DNA of 64,000 nucleotides from Arsukibacterium sp. (GTDB lineage Bacteria > Pseudomonadota > Gammaproteobacteria > Enterobacterales > Alteromonadaceae): contig NZ_JAGYIM010000019.1 in assembly GCF_018402695.1 (NCBI RefSeq), positions 1 to 64,000 of the forward strand, given 5' to 3'. The notes beneath the pieces were generated by a model. That model did no database searches. It had not been told where the DNA came from and worked only from the letters and a program-made list of their open reading frames with translations. Numbering within the stretch: the stretch's first letter is position 1; every line of letters starts with the position of its first letter. Below, piece by piece: positions 1 to 8,312 of this stretch. The translations under genes were made by a program, and so were the position numbers.

Positions 1-339
1 AGGTGAACTGAAAGCATCGATACCAAGTGAGTGGGCAAGTTCGAATAGTGGAGCATGCCATTCCCAAGGCATATAACCTTCGGAGTAAACGGAATGCAGA
101 GTGCGTCCGTCCCATGTTGTTCCGTGGTCAATACGAAAAATCGGAGAATCAGACTCGAAGGTGATGAGGTCCGGGTGATAGGTCTGAAACTTCACAGCAT
201 TGGCGCCTGCAGAGGCAGCAGCACGAACGGTTGCTTGGGCTCTGCCGAAATCCTGCTGGTGATTCGCGGAGACTTCAGCAATGATGTAAGTCGGCAAGCC
301 TGGACCAACGTCAGTGCCACCAATTTTCAAAGACTCCAT
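1..339 (-). CDS. pseI: Pseudaminic acid synthase, N-terminal part (cut by window edge)
   Basis: This is the first 113 residues of a NeuB/PseI-family sialic-acid synthase, which condenses phosphoenolpyruvate with a 6-deoxy-hexosamine in the cytoplasm. Visible family signatures are YIIAEVSANH near residue 17 and NAVKFQTY near residue 48. The ATG is at 337-339. The rest of the TIM barrel and the C-terminal antifreeze-like domain lie beyond the left edge. It sits 9 bases after the HAD gene on the same strand, and pseB, pseC, pseF and pseH follow within 9 kb, so PseI is more likely than NeuB or LegI. The sequence alone does not separate these substrates. Confidence 0.85.
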   Translation of the reverse strand, partial: MESLKIGGTDVGPGLPTYIIAEVSANHQQDFGRAQATVRAAASAGANAVKFQTYHPDLITFESDSPIFRIDHGTTWDGRTLHSVYSEGYMPWEWHAPLFELAHSLGIDAFSSP

Positions 340-348
340 GAGATAACT

Positions 349-987
349 CTATGCACCCAGCTGCAAGTACCAGGTAACGTCATCAAGAGATTTCATGGGT
401 ATGAGGAGTGCATGTTCGAGAGTGTCCGGGTGACTGCCGAGGAGAATCGTAGTTATTTCCGCAGCAAGTGAGGCTGCTGCACCTTTCGCTGAGTCCTCGA
501 CCGTGATCGCCTGGTCTGGAGTCACATTGAGTTTCTGGAGCGCAAGTAGATATGGATCAGCATGCGGCTTTCCAAATTCGGTGGAATCCGCCCCAATGAC
601 ACATTGGAACATGGATTCCAATTGATGCCGGTCAAGCCATTTGGAAACCCGGTTCACCGGGCTAGAGGTAACAATTGCAAGCTCGATGCCTAGGGTCTGC
701 GCTGCAGTGAGGAGCGATCCGGCTCCGGGTGCTAGTTGTAGTTGTGTGTCACTTGTGTCAATAATCTCCAAATATCTATCGAAGAGCTCTAGTTCAGGCT
801 CGCGGAGGTCATATCTTTTTTTCAGTTCAGCAACAACGATGGGCAGTGGCGGCCCATTGAACTCTTGGAACTCAGCAGTGGATCCTTCGATGTTGAATTC
901 ACGGAGAAATTGGAGATACGCCGAGTGCAGTGCCGAAATGGAGTCAACGAGTGTTCCATCGAAATCTAGGAATAGGGCAGTTTTCAT
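349..987 (-). CDS. HAD-family phosphatase (phosphoglycolate phosphatase-like)
   Basis: A complete 212-residue HAD hydrolase of the beta-phosphoglucomutase/Gph subfamily. Motif I is DFDGTLVDS with Asp8 and Asp10, motif II is VTSSP near 107-110, the motif III lysine is K140 in EFGKP, and motif IV is VEDSAKG with Glu164 and Asp165. Its ATG overlaps the stop of the upstream methyltransferase (ATGA), so translation is probably coupled. Pse synthase is 9 bases downstream. In sialic-acid-like pathways a phosphatase may remove the 9-phosphate of a synthase product, or it may make a sugar 1-phosphate. Which substrate it uses cannot be read from the sequence. Confidence 0.85.
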   Translation of the reverse strand: MKTALFLDFDGTLVDSISALHSAYLQFLREFNIEGSTAEFQEFNGPPLPIVVAELKKRYDLREPELELFDRYLEIIDTSDTQLQLAPGAGSLLTAAQTLGIELAIVTSSPVNRVSKWLDRHQLESMFQCVIGADSTEFGKPHADPYLLALQKLNVTPDQAITVEDSAKGAAASLAAEITTILLGSHPDTLEHALLIPMKSLDDVTWYLQLGA

Positions 988-1812
988 GATTTCTTGTGAA
1001 AGATGAAGAGCCTGTTTTGACCGAAGTCACCGAACGGGGATCCTAACTCTGTGTGGTGGGCGATCTCTAGCTTTGTTGCGGCTTCTACTAGCGGATGTTT
1101 GTAGTCAATCTGTCCCGCCGTTAGTCGATGGCGCAAGTGCGTATAGCACCGTGTCATGCAAACTTGAAATGTCAACAATCCCTTGAAGTGTGAGTCCGCA
1201 CTCCTTGGCGAACTCAAGGAATGACACTTCATCGATGAAGTGATTAAAGGAAGCCGGAGTGCGAGGTTGAAGTCCCAGAGTTGTGCGGAGATTATTTTGG
1301 CGTGCATACGATTGTTGACTATTCTCAATCAGAAAGATGTAACCGTTAGTAGCAACTCGCTCGGCAATGGACTTCAGTCCTCGCCTCTGGTTCTCATCAG
1401 ACTCTAAATTGATGAGACAGCGAACGGTGAAGGCAATATCAAAGTCGGTGGGTAAATCTTCAATTTCCTCAAGTTGCATGGCATCACCAACGCGGAAAGT
1501 GCAACGTTCATAGGTGTGCGCGGATCGTGCAGAACCGCGAGCATGTTCCACCATCTCGGGAACAAAATCGATACCGAATATTTGACTCTTTGGAAAACTT
1601 GATGCAATGTAGACGCAGTTAACTCCGTTTCCGCACCCTACTTCGAGAACAGTGGTTGGCGTTGCGTCAACTGACGTGTACCGAGCAAATGCACTGTTCA
1701 AGGCAGATAACTCAATGGATTTGGCGCTCTGGGTTCGAGTGGTCGCTTCGATCGCTTCACCGTGTTCTTGAGCCCAACTGGTCCAATGGTCGTATATCTC
1801 TTCCTTATTCAT
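984..1812 (-). CDS. SAM-dependent methyltransferase, frameshifted near its 3' end
   Basis: A class I methyltransferase. Motif I is VLEVGCGNG at residues 55-63, followed by IFGIDF. The frame from the ATG at 1812 stops early at 1105 after NGGTD. A different frame then carries a convincing C-terminus (IDYKHPLVEAATKLE, then GDFGQNRLFIFHKKS). Its TGA at 984-986 overlaps the ATG of the HAD gene, as expected for a tight operon. Removing one G from the run at 1114-1116 joins the two frames into about 276 residues. The target is probably a sugar or sugar-linked group. Either the gene is mutated or the base is a sequencing error. Confidence 0.75.
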
Positions 1813-1845
1813 GCTCGACCTATCTCTGCCATATAGTCTGTAGTT

Positions 1846-2499
1846 ATGCGTGGCAATGCCAGTATCCTATGGTCATCACCGCCGGCACTTGAACTCGTTC
1901 CTACACCGGACCCCGAAGTAGACATTGGTGCCTTGTCTGATGGAGAGTGGAATGGATCGTTATTGCGAGTCACTCAGTTTTCTGAAGTTTCACTGACAGT
2001 AGTCCCTAGCTCCTATGGGCATCTGGCCGCTGCTAGGCGGGGGGGTGGGCCGAGTGATCCCCTCTTCCTCGCAGTGACCGGTGTAACCCGAATTGGTGAG
2101 GGCCTTGTCCTCGGCAAGCGGGCGAACGATGTCACTGATGGGGGTATCTGGGAATTCGCTCCATCCGGGGGGGTGCAGAGACTGCCCATTGAGCATCAGA
2201 TTCTTACAGAAGCGACGGAGGAGCTTGGTGTCTCGGTCGATTCATTGTCCATTGGTAGCCCTGTGGCACTGTTTGTAGATTCCAGTGCATTCACCGCCGA
2301 CCTGATCATCCCATTGCGGGTTAACCTCAGTGTGGCACACTTTGTAAGCACATTTGTGCCGGGTGAGTACGAAAGAGTTGAGGTTGTGCGTGCTGGTCAA
2401 GTTGAGGCTTTTCTGAATCATAACTCCGCAGACTTGAGTGCCGTAACACCTTTCATTTCGGGTCTCATCGATGAAGGAAAATTAGGTATTTTTCAATAG
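1846..2499 (+). CDS. Nudix-like hydrolase with an imperfect Nudix box
   Basis: A 217-residue protein with a Nudix-like core. The second half of the box is TEATEELGV, where the usual REUxEExGU arginine is replaced by threonine. The first half (GGVQRLPIE) is one residue short of the normal G-x5-E-x7 spacing. Family members cleave nucleoside diphosphate-X compounds such as NDP-sugars. The gene points away from the methyltransferase, with only 33 bases between the two starts, and converges on the next methyltransferase with a 12-base gap. Hydrolysis of an NDP-sugar is an inference from context, and the degenerate box makes activity uncertain. Confidence 0.6.
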   Translation: MRGNASILWSSPPALELVPTPDPEVDIGALSDGEWNGSLLRVTQFSEVSLTVVPSSYGHLAAARRGGGPSDPLFLAVTGVTRIGEGLVLGKRANDVTDGGIWEFAPSGGVQRLPIEHQILTEATEELGVSVDSLSIGSPVALFVDSSAFTADLIIPLRVNLSVAHFVSTFVPGEYERVEVVRAGQVEAFLNHNSADLSAVTPFISGLIDEGKLGIFQ

Positions 2500-2511
2500 T
2501 AAATGCTGACG

Positions 2512-3315
2512 TCATTCGGTGACCGCGGTCAGCGCGATTCCACGATCCATGGGCAGTGGCCCATCGCTTGCCCAGAAGTATAGATTTCTACGTTGCGGGT
2601 GCACGGTTTCCAAGACTTGAACGTTCTTAAACCATGGTTCAAGGAAGCGAACAAGATCGGATTTGTCGTGGAATTCGTATTCGTGCTGGTGCAGGTGCTT
2701 GCCACCGTCGTCGGGCTCAATGATGGTGTAACCGGAAAGAATTCCGCCCTCAGCCAACCGCGACTTTATGGTTCCCATCAGCGCCTTGATTTCAGTTTCC
2801 GTGAAATGCTCAATAGCCGCGTCCCAAATAACATTGTCGTAGAACCCCTCAGGAATATCGGTTCTGATGTCACCGAGGAGGTAGCGAATATTTGAGTAGG
2901 AGCAATTCTTCTTAGCTGTCGCGATCGCCGAGGGATCAAAATCGATCGAGGTAATTGATTCGGCTTGAGCACTGTAGAAGTGATAGGTGTTGAAACCGTC
3001 GCCACAGCAGAGTTCCAAAACCTTGGGCAGTCGGCTCCCACAACGGGTTGCTTGCAGGGCAAGCGAGGAGTAGACACCGCGCTCCCACGGGAATGACTGT
3101 CTATTCGCTGACCACTGCCAGTGTTGGTCAATGAAGTGATCAAAATATTCGGGGTTATCTGCTCCCCACTCCACTTGGAATTGCAGTTTGTGGGCAGCTG
3201 AAGCAGCCTTGCGGCTAGCCCGGCTCAAACCACGGGAGATAGGCACCAGGGGGAAGGTTCGTTTCGCTTTAGCCAACAGGCTGTTATCAACGTGCTCGTC
3301 GTGATCGTGGCTCAC
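2512..3315 (-). CDS. Class I SAM-dependent methyltransferase
   Basis: A 267-residue methyltransferase. The SAM-binding motif VLELCCGDGFNTYHF is near residue 98 and an acidic residue follows in ITSIDFDP. A motif around WDAAIEHF fits the post-motif I/II region of Methyltransf_11 or _23 enzymes. The start appears to be GTG at 3313-3315, followed by an unusual His/Asp-rich stretch (SHDHDEH). It is divergent from the C-methyltransferase gene across a 140-base gap holding a good promoter for that gene. The acceptor is unknown; a sugar hydroxyl or amine is likely from the setting. Confidence 0.75.
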   Translation of the reverse strand: MSHDHDEHVDNSLLAKAKRTFPLVPISRGLSRASRKAASAAHKLQFQVEWGADNPEYFDHFIDQHWQWSANRQSFPWERGVYSSLALQATRCGSRLPKVLELCCGDGFNTYHFYSAQAESITSIDFDPSAIATAKKNCSYSNIRYLLGDIRTDIPEGFYDNVIWDAAIEHFTETEIKALMGTIKSRLAEGGILSGYTIIEPDDGGKHLHQHEYEFHDKSDLVRFLEPWFKNVQVLETVHPQRRNLYFWASDGPLPMDRGIALTAVTE

Positions 3316-3375
3316 CCGCGTGTACCCCTTAGTTCTTTGGATCGCTCTACTGACTTCGCTAGTCTAGGACGGGAC

Positions 3376-3408
3376 AACAATTGTTTAAACGGTGTACTGA
3401 GACCGTTT
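3376..3408. promoter_or_regulatory. Candidate operator: two inverted repeats
   Basis: Two inverted repeats lie side by side upstream of the C-methyltransferase promoter. One is the 10-base palindrome AACAATTGTT (3376-3385). The other has arms AAACGGT (3387-3393) and ACCGTTT (3402-3408), and its right arm touches the -35 box. The position suits a repressor site, but no regulator is identified. Confidence 0.3.
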
Positions 3409-3436
3409 TGACCTAGTTAGCCGTGAATCCTGTAAT
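3408..3436 (+). promoter_or_regulatory. Sigma-70-type promoter of the C-methyltransferase gene
   Basis: TTGACC at 3408-3413 is followed by a 17-base spacer and TGTAAT at 3431-3436. Transcription would begin near 3443, about 13 bases before the GTG at 3456, so the leader is very short. Confidence 0.55.
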
Positions 3437-3455
3437 CTGAGAGAGAGCCAAAACT

Positions 3456-4697
3456 GTGGCGAAGTTGAAGAACTGTCGGGTCTGTGACACAACGGACCTC
3501 ATTGAAGTCCTCAATTTCGGTGATCTGGCCCTAACAGGGGTGTTCCCCGCTACTCGTGAAGAGGAAATCTCCTCCGGTGAAGTGCGCCTCATGGTGTGTA
3601 ATGACTGCGGTCTGGTTCAACTCGGCGACACCTTCCCACCCGAGGAAATGTACGGGGACAACTACGGCTACCGCAGCGGGCTAAATGCCTCGATGGTGGC
3701 TCACTTGGCCAGAATTGCCCGCCGACTGGAAGTCCGGGCCAACCTGCTCCCCGGCCAAACGGTTCTCGACATTGGGGCAAACGATGGAACTTTGCTCCGC
3801 AGTTACAGTGTTTCGGGGCTCAAGAAGATCGGAATTGATCCAACTATTGCTAAGTTCAGTGAGTTCTACGAAGCAGAAAAGGCCACCAACCCGGTCACCA
3901 CGGTTCCCGACTTCTTCAACGCCAAAAACTTTGATGCGGTGAGTCAGGACCGGGCGAGCATCGTCACCTCAATTGCCATGTTTTATGACCTTGATAACCC
4001 GGTGGCTTTTGCCCAAGACGTGAAGCATTGCCTAGCTCCTGAGGGAATTTGGTATTTCGAGCAAAGCTACATGCCCTGGATGCTTCGCAGCGGCGCCTAC
4101 GACACGATCTGCCACGAACACTTGGAGTACTACTCCCTGACCACAATCAAGCGAATCCTTGATGAAGCCGGGCTGTATTTAATTGATGCAGCAACCAACG
4201 CGGTTAATGGCGGTTCTGTCTCAGTACTCGCCTCACCTTCACCAGGGGCAGGGATTTCTATTTACGCCCAATGGCTCCTTGAACAAGAAGAGCAAGCAAA
4301 AGTCCATGACCCGCAAACATGGGTCGAATTTCGCACCAGGGTGGAAGAACGTCAACATGACCTTAAATCACTACTCGAACGACTGAAAGAGTCCGGAGCT
4401 ACCGTCATGGGACTGGGAGCATCGACCAAAGGCAATGTTCTTGTTATGACTACGCCGGTAACCAAGGAACTCATGTCCAAGGTTGGTGACGTTAATCCTT
4501 ATAAGTTCGGACGGTTCCTGCCCGGGTCCCAGATCCCCATTGTCAGCGAAGAAGAGGTGCTCGCGGAGAACCCGGACTACCTTTTGATTCTGCCGTGGCA
4601 TTTCCGTGAAACTTTCATGGATCGCTTGCAGCCCTATCTGGCTGGCGGTGGCCGCTTGATTTTCCCCCTTCCCGACCTTGAAGTTGTTGGCTACTAA
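3456..4697 (+). CDS. Sugar C-methyltransferase (TylC3/NovU type)
   Basis: A 413-residue protein of the size and layout of NDP-deoxysugar C-methyltransferases. It has an N-terminal zinc-binding region (CRVC near residue 7 and CNDCG near 48), a SAM-binding domain with VLDIGANDGTLL near 106, the conserved CHEHLEYYS stretch near 215, and a C-terminal Methyltransf_14-type domain with GLGASTKGN. Known relatives methylate carbon 3 of a 4-keto-3-deoxy-hexose bound to a nucleotide. The same locus can make a CDP-4-keto-3,6-dideoxyhexose, so a branched CDP-sugar is possible. The GTG start follows a TTGACC/TGTAAT promoter closely. The next gene begins 10 bases downstream on the same strand. Confidence 0.85.
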   Translation: MAKLKNCRVCDTTDLIEVLNFGDLALTGVFPATREEEISSGEVRLMVCNDCGLVQLGDTFPPEEMYGDNYGYRSGLNASMVAHLARIARRLEVRANLLPGQTVLDIGANDGTLLRSYSVSGLKKIGIDPTIAKFSEFYEAEKATNPVTTVPDFFNAKNFDAVSQDRASIVTSIAMFYDLDNPVAFAQDVKHCLAPEGIWYFEQSYMPWMLRSGAYDTICHEHLEYYSLTTIKRILDEAGLYLIDAATNAVNGGSVSVLASPSPGAGISIYAQWLLEQEEQAKVHDPQTWVEFRTRVEERQHDLKSLLERLKESGATVMGLGASTKGNVLVMTTPVTKELMSKVGDVNPYKFGRFLPGSQIPIVSEEEVLAENPDYLLILPWHFRETFMDRLQPYLAGGGRLIFPLPDLEVVGY

Positions 4698-4707
4698 AGC
4701 TGTGTCA

Positions 4708-5655
4708 ATGGAAAACTTTGGGATCATGCTCAAGTCGTATGGTCCCGACCTGCCATATGCCCAGCGTTTTCTTGAGTCCTTTCTTGCATATGCAACTGAA
4801 CCGATCCCGCTTTTCATTGTTGTCCCCGACCAAGACATCTATGCATTTACCGAGATGTTTACCAGTCATGCAACAGTGTTGCCCGAATCAATGTGGGGGG
4901 ATCAATTAGTGGACTACTCAATCCACGGAAATAGTCCTGGTTACATCAATCAAGAGATCATCAAATTAGCTTTTGCCGAAAGTGGATTTCTCAGAAACTA
5001 TCTATGTGTCGATTCGGAGGCTGTCTTTATTCGCCCGTTTAGTTCCCGCGACTTCATGGACCTCACCGGAGTCCCGTACTCATTCATTACCGAAGACCAT
5101 GAATTGCACGTTGATCCGGTTTACTTTGACACATATTGGCAGCATAGAGATAAGTGGCTCAAGACATTGAGAGAGTTTTTCCAACTTCCAGAGGACAACT
5201 ACCTCACTTGTCACGGCTTCGCGGTCTTGCACAGCGAATACGCCCAGAGTCTGTTGAGCTACCTGCGACAGAAGAACATGACAATTGCAGGCGCTTTAGA
5301 AATTTGTCCTTATGAATTCAGTTGGTACAACTTTTGGGTGGAAAAGAACTATCCAAAGTCCCGGATCATTAGGGAGCCAATCTTTAAAACAGTTCACATA
5401 CAGAGTGAGTATTTAGCACTTGCCATAAAATCGGTCTCGCAAGAGGATCTTGCGCGCGGTTATGTTGGTGTGGTTATCAACTCTGGATTTTCGCGTTCCT
5501 CAGGTGAAGGACAACTCGATGCGCCGCTGGAGAGGGTTCTGGGTAGTTACGTGGACTATCGGGATTTGATGGGTGCAATATTCGAGAGAATGTTCGTACG
5601 CGCGCCACGTGTTCGCACTCTCCTTGGCAAAGGACGCAGGACAAGTTCTAGTTGA
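4708..5655 (+). CDS. DUF6492 family protein, putative glycosyltransferase (paralogue 1)
   Basis: About 315 residues starting at MENFGIMLKSYG. It clearly shares blocks with the protein at 10231-11226: an N-terminal L(V/L)KSY motif, GYINQEIIKLAF, LCVDS followed by an acidic residue, FITEDH, and an NSGFSRSSG block near the C-terminus. The family is listed as DUF6492. The fold-like order (strand, VVP, VDS) and the context suggest a GT-A-like glycosyltransferase, with the VDS region in the place of a DxD motif; this is inference. The earlier TTG at 4678 would overlap the previous gene, so ATG 4708 is preferred. Its 3' end overlaps pseH by 8 bases on the opposite strand. Confidence 0.7.
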   Translation: MENFGIMLKSYGPDLPYAQRFLESFLAYATEPIPLFIVVPDQDIYAFTEMFTSHATVLPESMWGDQLVDYSIHGNSPGYINQEIIKLAFAESGFLRNYLCVDSEAVFIRPFSSRDFMDLTGVPYSFITEDHELHVDPVYFDTYWQHRDKWLKTLREFFQLPEDNYLTCHGFAVLHSEYAQSLLSYLRQKNMTIAGALEICPYEFSWYNFWVEKNYPKSRIIREPIFKTVHIQSEYLALAIKSVSQEDLARGYVGVVINSGFSRSSGEGQLDAPLERVLGSYVDYRDLMGAIFERMFVRAPRVRTLLGKGRRTSSS

Positions 5656-6232
5656 TCAGGTACGCATGGGCGAAGCTGTCAACCGGTTCACCGTTGATGA
5701 GATGGTGATCACGCAAGATCCCTTCTTGGGTGAAACCGAAATCCTCGAGTATTTCAATCAATTTTGGCCGAATGCTGTACGTCTCGGTGGTGAGTTTGTG
5801 AAAGCCAATTCTGCGAGCAAGTTGCACAAGAAGGCTTAGGTACATAGACCAATCCTGCGAAAATACATTTTGCTCCGACCGATCCACGTCGGTTAAGAAC
5901 GACACTTCAGCGCGGCGATCAGACCAAACAATATGCACGAAGCCGCCGTCACCAACAAGTTGGGAATCCTCGAGGAAAGCAAACAGAATTTGCTCAGGCT
6001 GCTCTTGAGTAAGTTGCGGCAGAACTAAATTCGAAAAGTAATTATCTTGTTCACTGGTCGATAAAGGATTTTGTTGCCGCAGGACGTCAATCTGTGCATT
6101 GCGCCATTCCCGGATTGCATCGCGATCATTCCAGTGAATGGGTCGCAGTAGGTATCGGTTATCGGCACTTGTGGCGGCGAATTCGGGGAAGAAGTGATAG
6201 CCCGAATCCCACTGGGGGTCATGCTCAACCAT
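5648..6232 (-). CDS. pseH: GNAT N-acetyltransferase, probable PseH
   Basis: A GNAT-fold acetyltransferase of about 194 residues starting at MVEHDPQW. Conserved pieces include LLRPIHWNDRDAIREWRN near the start and a late block (IGFHKLTTETY, ILEDFGFTQEGILRDH) that matches RimJ/PseH-type enzymes. The ATG at 6230-6232 overlaps the last bases of pseC, so the two are translationally coupled. PseH acetylates the 4-amino group of UDP-4-amino-4,6-dideoxy-AltNAc with acetyl-CoA, the step after PseC, and gene order supports that role. An ATG at 6268 would extend it further into pseC and is less likely. Confidence 0.8.
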   Translation of the reverse strand: MVEHDPQWDSGYHFFPEFAATSADNRYLLRPIHWNDRDAIREWRNAQIDVLRQQNPLSTSEQDNYFSNLVLPQLTQEQPEQILFAFLEDSQLVGDGGFVHIVWSDRRAEVSFLTDVDRSEQNVFSQDWSMYLSLLVQLARRIGFHKLTTETYSIRPKLIEILEDFGFTQEGILRDHHLINGEPVDSFAHAYLIN

Positions 6233-7328
6233 GAAGTTCCAGGACGTCTGCCAATGTTGCAACCACAATGTCCTGTTCTAATTCGGTGAGCCCAGGGAAA
6301 GTAGGAATGCTGATTAGCCCGCTATAGACGGAGTCGGCGTGCGGGTAGCCACCCGGTGGCATCTCGATGTCAGAGCTCACACCGTGGTGGTGAACGGGGA
6401 CGTAGTGCACTTGGACACCTATTCCACGTTTGCGTAACTCAGCGAATACTTCGCGTCGCTGGGGAACCCGAATAGCAAAAAGGTGGTAGCCGTGCAGTGC
6501 ACCTGCAGGTGCAGCTGGGGGTAATTCAAGTGGTAGTACTGAGAGTTTCTCTCGGTATCGCTCGGCAATAGCGTTACGTTCGGCAATGAATCGGTCAATT
6601 TTCCCTAATTGACTCAGACCCATAGCGGCTTGAATGTCAGTCAACCGGTAGTTGTAACCGAGGGTAGCCGCGTTGTATTCCCAAGACAGCGGATCCCTAT
6701 TTGCGTTGATTCCGTGGGAGCGGAATTCTGTCAGCGCTTGTGCGTAATCCGCGTTGTTGGTGGTGACTGCGCCACCCTCGCCCGTGGTGATTGGTTTGAC
6801 CGGGTGAAATGAAAAAACACACATATCACTATGTGTTGTGGAGCCAACCTTTTCAGTTGTGCTGCGCGCACCGAGAGCGTGGGATGCATCTTCGATGATC
6901 ACGCGAGGGCGAGTGGGTAGAGCGCCCAGTTCCACCGGGAGTCCCGCATAGTGCACGGGAATCACGGCTTGAATGTTGTCGGTGATTTGGTTGGTGTCAA
7001 TATTGAAGGTTGATGGATCAATATCGATTAACGCCGGTGTTGCGCCGACATACCGCGCACAATTTGCACTGGCAATGAAAGTCAAAGGACTTGTGTGAAC
7101 CAGATCTCCTGGTCCCAAGCCTGCAACAGCGCAAGCGGCATGCAGGGCCGCGGTGGCCGATGAAAATGTGACCGCGTAGTTTGCGCCAACGTAGTCGGCG
7201 AGAGCCTCTTCAAATTGGGTGACAGCAGGACCGCTGGTCAGCCAGTCGCCTTTAAGAACTTTTTCAACGGCGGCAATGTCAGCGGCATCCACCTGTTGCC
7301 GGCCATAAGGAATCATGGATTGGCTCAC
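6225..7328 (-). CDS. pseC: UDP-4-amino-4,6-dideoxy-N-acetyl-L-altrosamine transaminase PseC
   Basis: A DegT/DnrJ/EryC1 sugar aminotransferase of 367 residues. The N-terminal MIPYGRQQVDAADI is typical of PseC. The PLP lysine is K178 in HPVKPITTGEGG, and the acidic residue that contacts the ring nitrogen is in IIEDASHALGA. It transfers an amino group to carbon 4 of the PseB product. The start may be GTG at 7328, directly abutting the pseB stop, or ATG at 7316, where homologues usually begin. It lies between pseB and pseH in one operon. Confidence 0.92.
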   Translation of the reverse strand: MSQSMIPYGRQQVDAADIAAVEKVLKGDWLTSGPAVTQFEEALADYVGANYAVTFSSATAALHAACAVAGLGPGDLVHTSPLTFIASANCARYVGATPALIDIDPSTFNIDTNQITDNIQAVIPVHYAGLPVELGALPTRPRVIIEDASHALGARSTTEKVGSTTHSDMCVFSFHPVKPITTGEGGAVTTNNADYAQALTEFRSHGINANRDPLSWEYNAATLGYNYRLTDIQAAMGLSQLGKIDRFIAERNAIAERYREKLSVLPLELPPAAPAGALHGYHLFAIRVPQRREVFAELRKRGIGVQVHYVPVHHHGVSSDIEMPPGGYPHADSVYSGLISIPTFPGLTELEQDIVVATLADVLELHG

Positions 7329-8303
7329 TTAGCCTTTAGCGATCCAGTTTTGCAATTCTGGGATCGTTAACCATTGGTCATTAGTGTGGGAGGAGTAAGA
7401 GAAACCTTCTGCAACCGGTTCTCCCTCTGAATCTTTGAACCACCACTCTTTGACCGTTGGTTGCACCACGTAGCGATCTGATTGGCGCAGTGTCCGGTAG
7501 CTATCGTCAGAGGCAATCATTTCCTCGTGGAGTTTCTCACCCGGGCGAATACCAACAACATAAGTTTCGGCGCCAGGTTTGAGGGCTTCGACCAGATCCA
7601 TGATTCGCATGCTGGGTATCCGTGGGACGTACAGTTCTCCACCGTGCATTGAATCAAATGAGTCAATCACAAACTGAACTGCTTGTGGCAGGGTGATCCA
7701 GAACCGGGTCATGTTGGGATCGGTAATGGGTAGGGGTTTGTTCTCGGCGATCAATTTTTGGAAGAACGGAATCACTGACCCACGGCTGCCCATTACATTT
7801 CCGTAGCGCACAACGGACATTGCGGTGTTGTAGCTGTAGCTGTAGTTGTTAGCTGCAATAAATAATTTGTCGGCAGTGAGTTTCGTTGCCCCGTATAGGT
7901 TAATGGGTGAGGACGCCTTATCTGTTGAGAGTGCAACGACTTTTTTCACACCGGCATCAATTGCGGCGTCAATAACATTTTGACTACCGAGAATATTTGT
8001 TTGTACGTACTCAAATGGGTTGTACTCAGCGGTGTCAACTTGTTTGAGGGCTGCCGCGTGGACCACGTAGTCCACACCGTGGAAGGCCCGAATCAAACGA
8101 TCCTTGTCGCGGATGTCTCCGAGAAACCAGCGCATCCGCTTGTCGGTGAAGTGTGCCCGCATCTCTGATTGCTTGAGTTCGTCGCGGGAAAGGATCGCAA
8201 CCCGACGAGGATTGTGATTTGTCAAAATCTCTTGGAGGAAGGCCTTGCCAAAGGAACCCGTGCCCCCGGTGATCAAGATCGACGATTCATCAATGACTGA
8301 CAC
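7329..8303 (-). CDS. pseB: UDP-GlcNAc 4,6-dehydratase (C5-inverting) PseB
   Basis: An extended short-chain dehydrogenase of 324 residues, the first enzyme of pseudaminic acid synthesis. The Rossmann motif is TGGTGSFGKAF at residues 12-22. GDIRDKDRL, HAAALKQV, EYNPFE, LSTDKA and NLYGATK (Tyr137, Lys141) are the hallmark blocks of PseB/FlaA1. The GTG start at 8301-8303 has a clear AGGAG ribosome site on the minus strand at 8309-8313, overlapping the pseF stop. It is cytoplasmic and lacks the N-terminal membrane helices of the larger PglF/WbpM type. Confidence 0.95.
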   Translation of the reverse strand: MSVIDESSILITGGTGSFGKAFLQEILTNHNPRRVAILSRDELKQSEMRAHFTDKRMRWFLGDIRDKDRLIRAFHGVDYVVHAAALKQVDTAEYNPFEYVQTNILGSQNVIDAAIDAGVKKVVALSTDKASSPINLYGATKLTADKLFIAANNYSYSYNTAMSVVRYGNVMGSRGSVIPFFQKLIAENKPLPITDPNMTRFWITLPQAVQFVIDSFDSMHGGELYVPRIPSMRIMDLVEALKPGAETYVVGIRPGEKLHEEMIASDDSYRTLRQSDRYVVQPTVKEWWFKDSEGEPVAEGFSYSSHTNDQWLTIPELQNWIAKG

Positions 8304-8312
8304 TTGGTCTCC

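Noticed and set aside
55-471. Plus-strand open frame of 138 codons at the left edge
   Set aside because: It runs antisense over the pseI start and the HAD gene end, whose family motifs are clear; it has no recognisable motif of its own.
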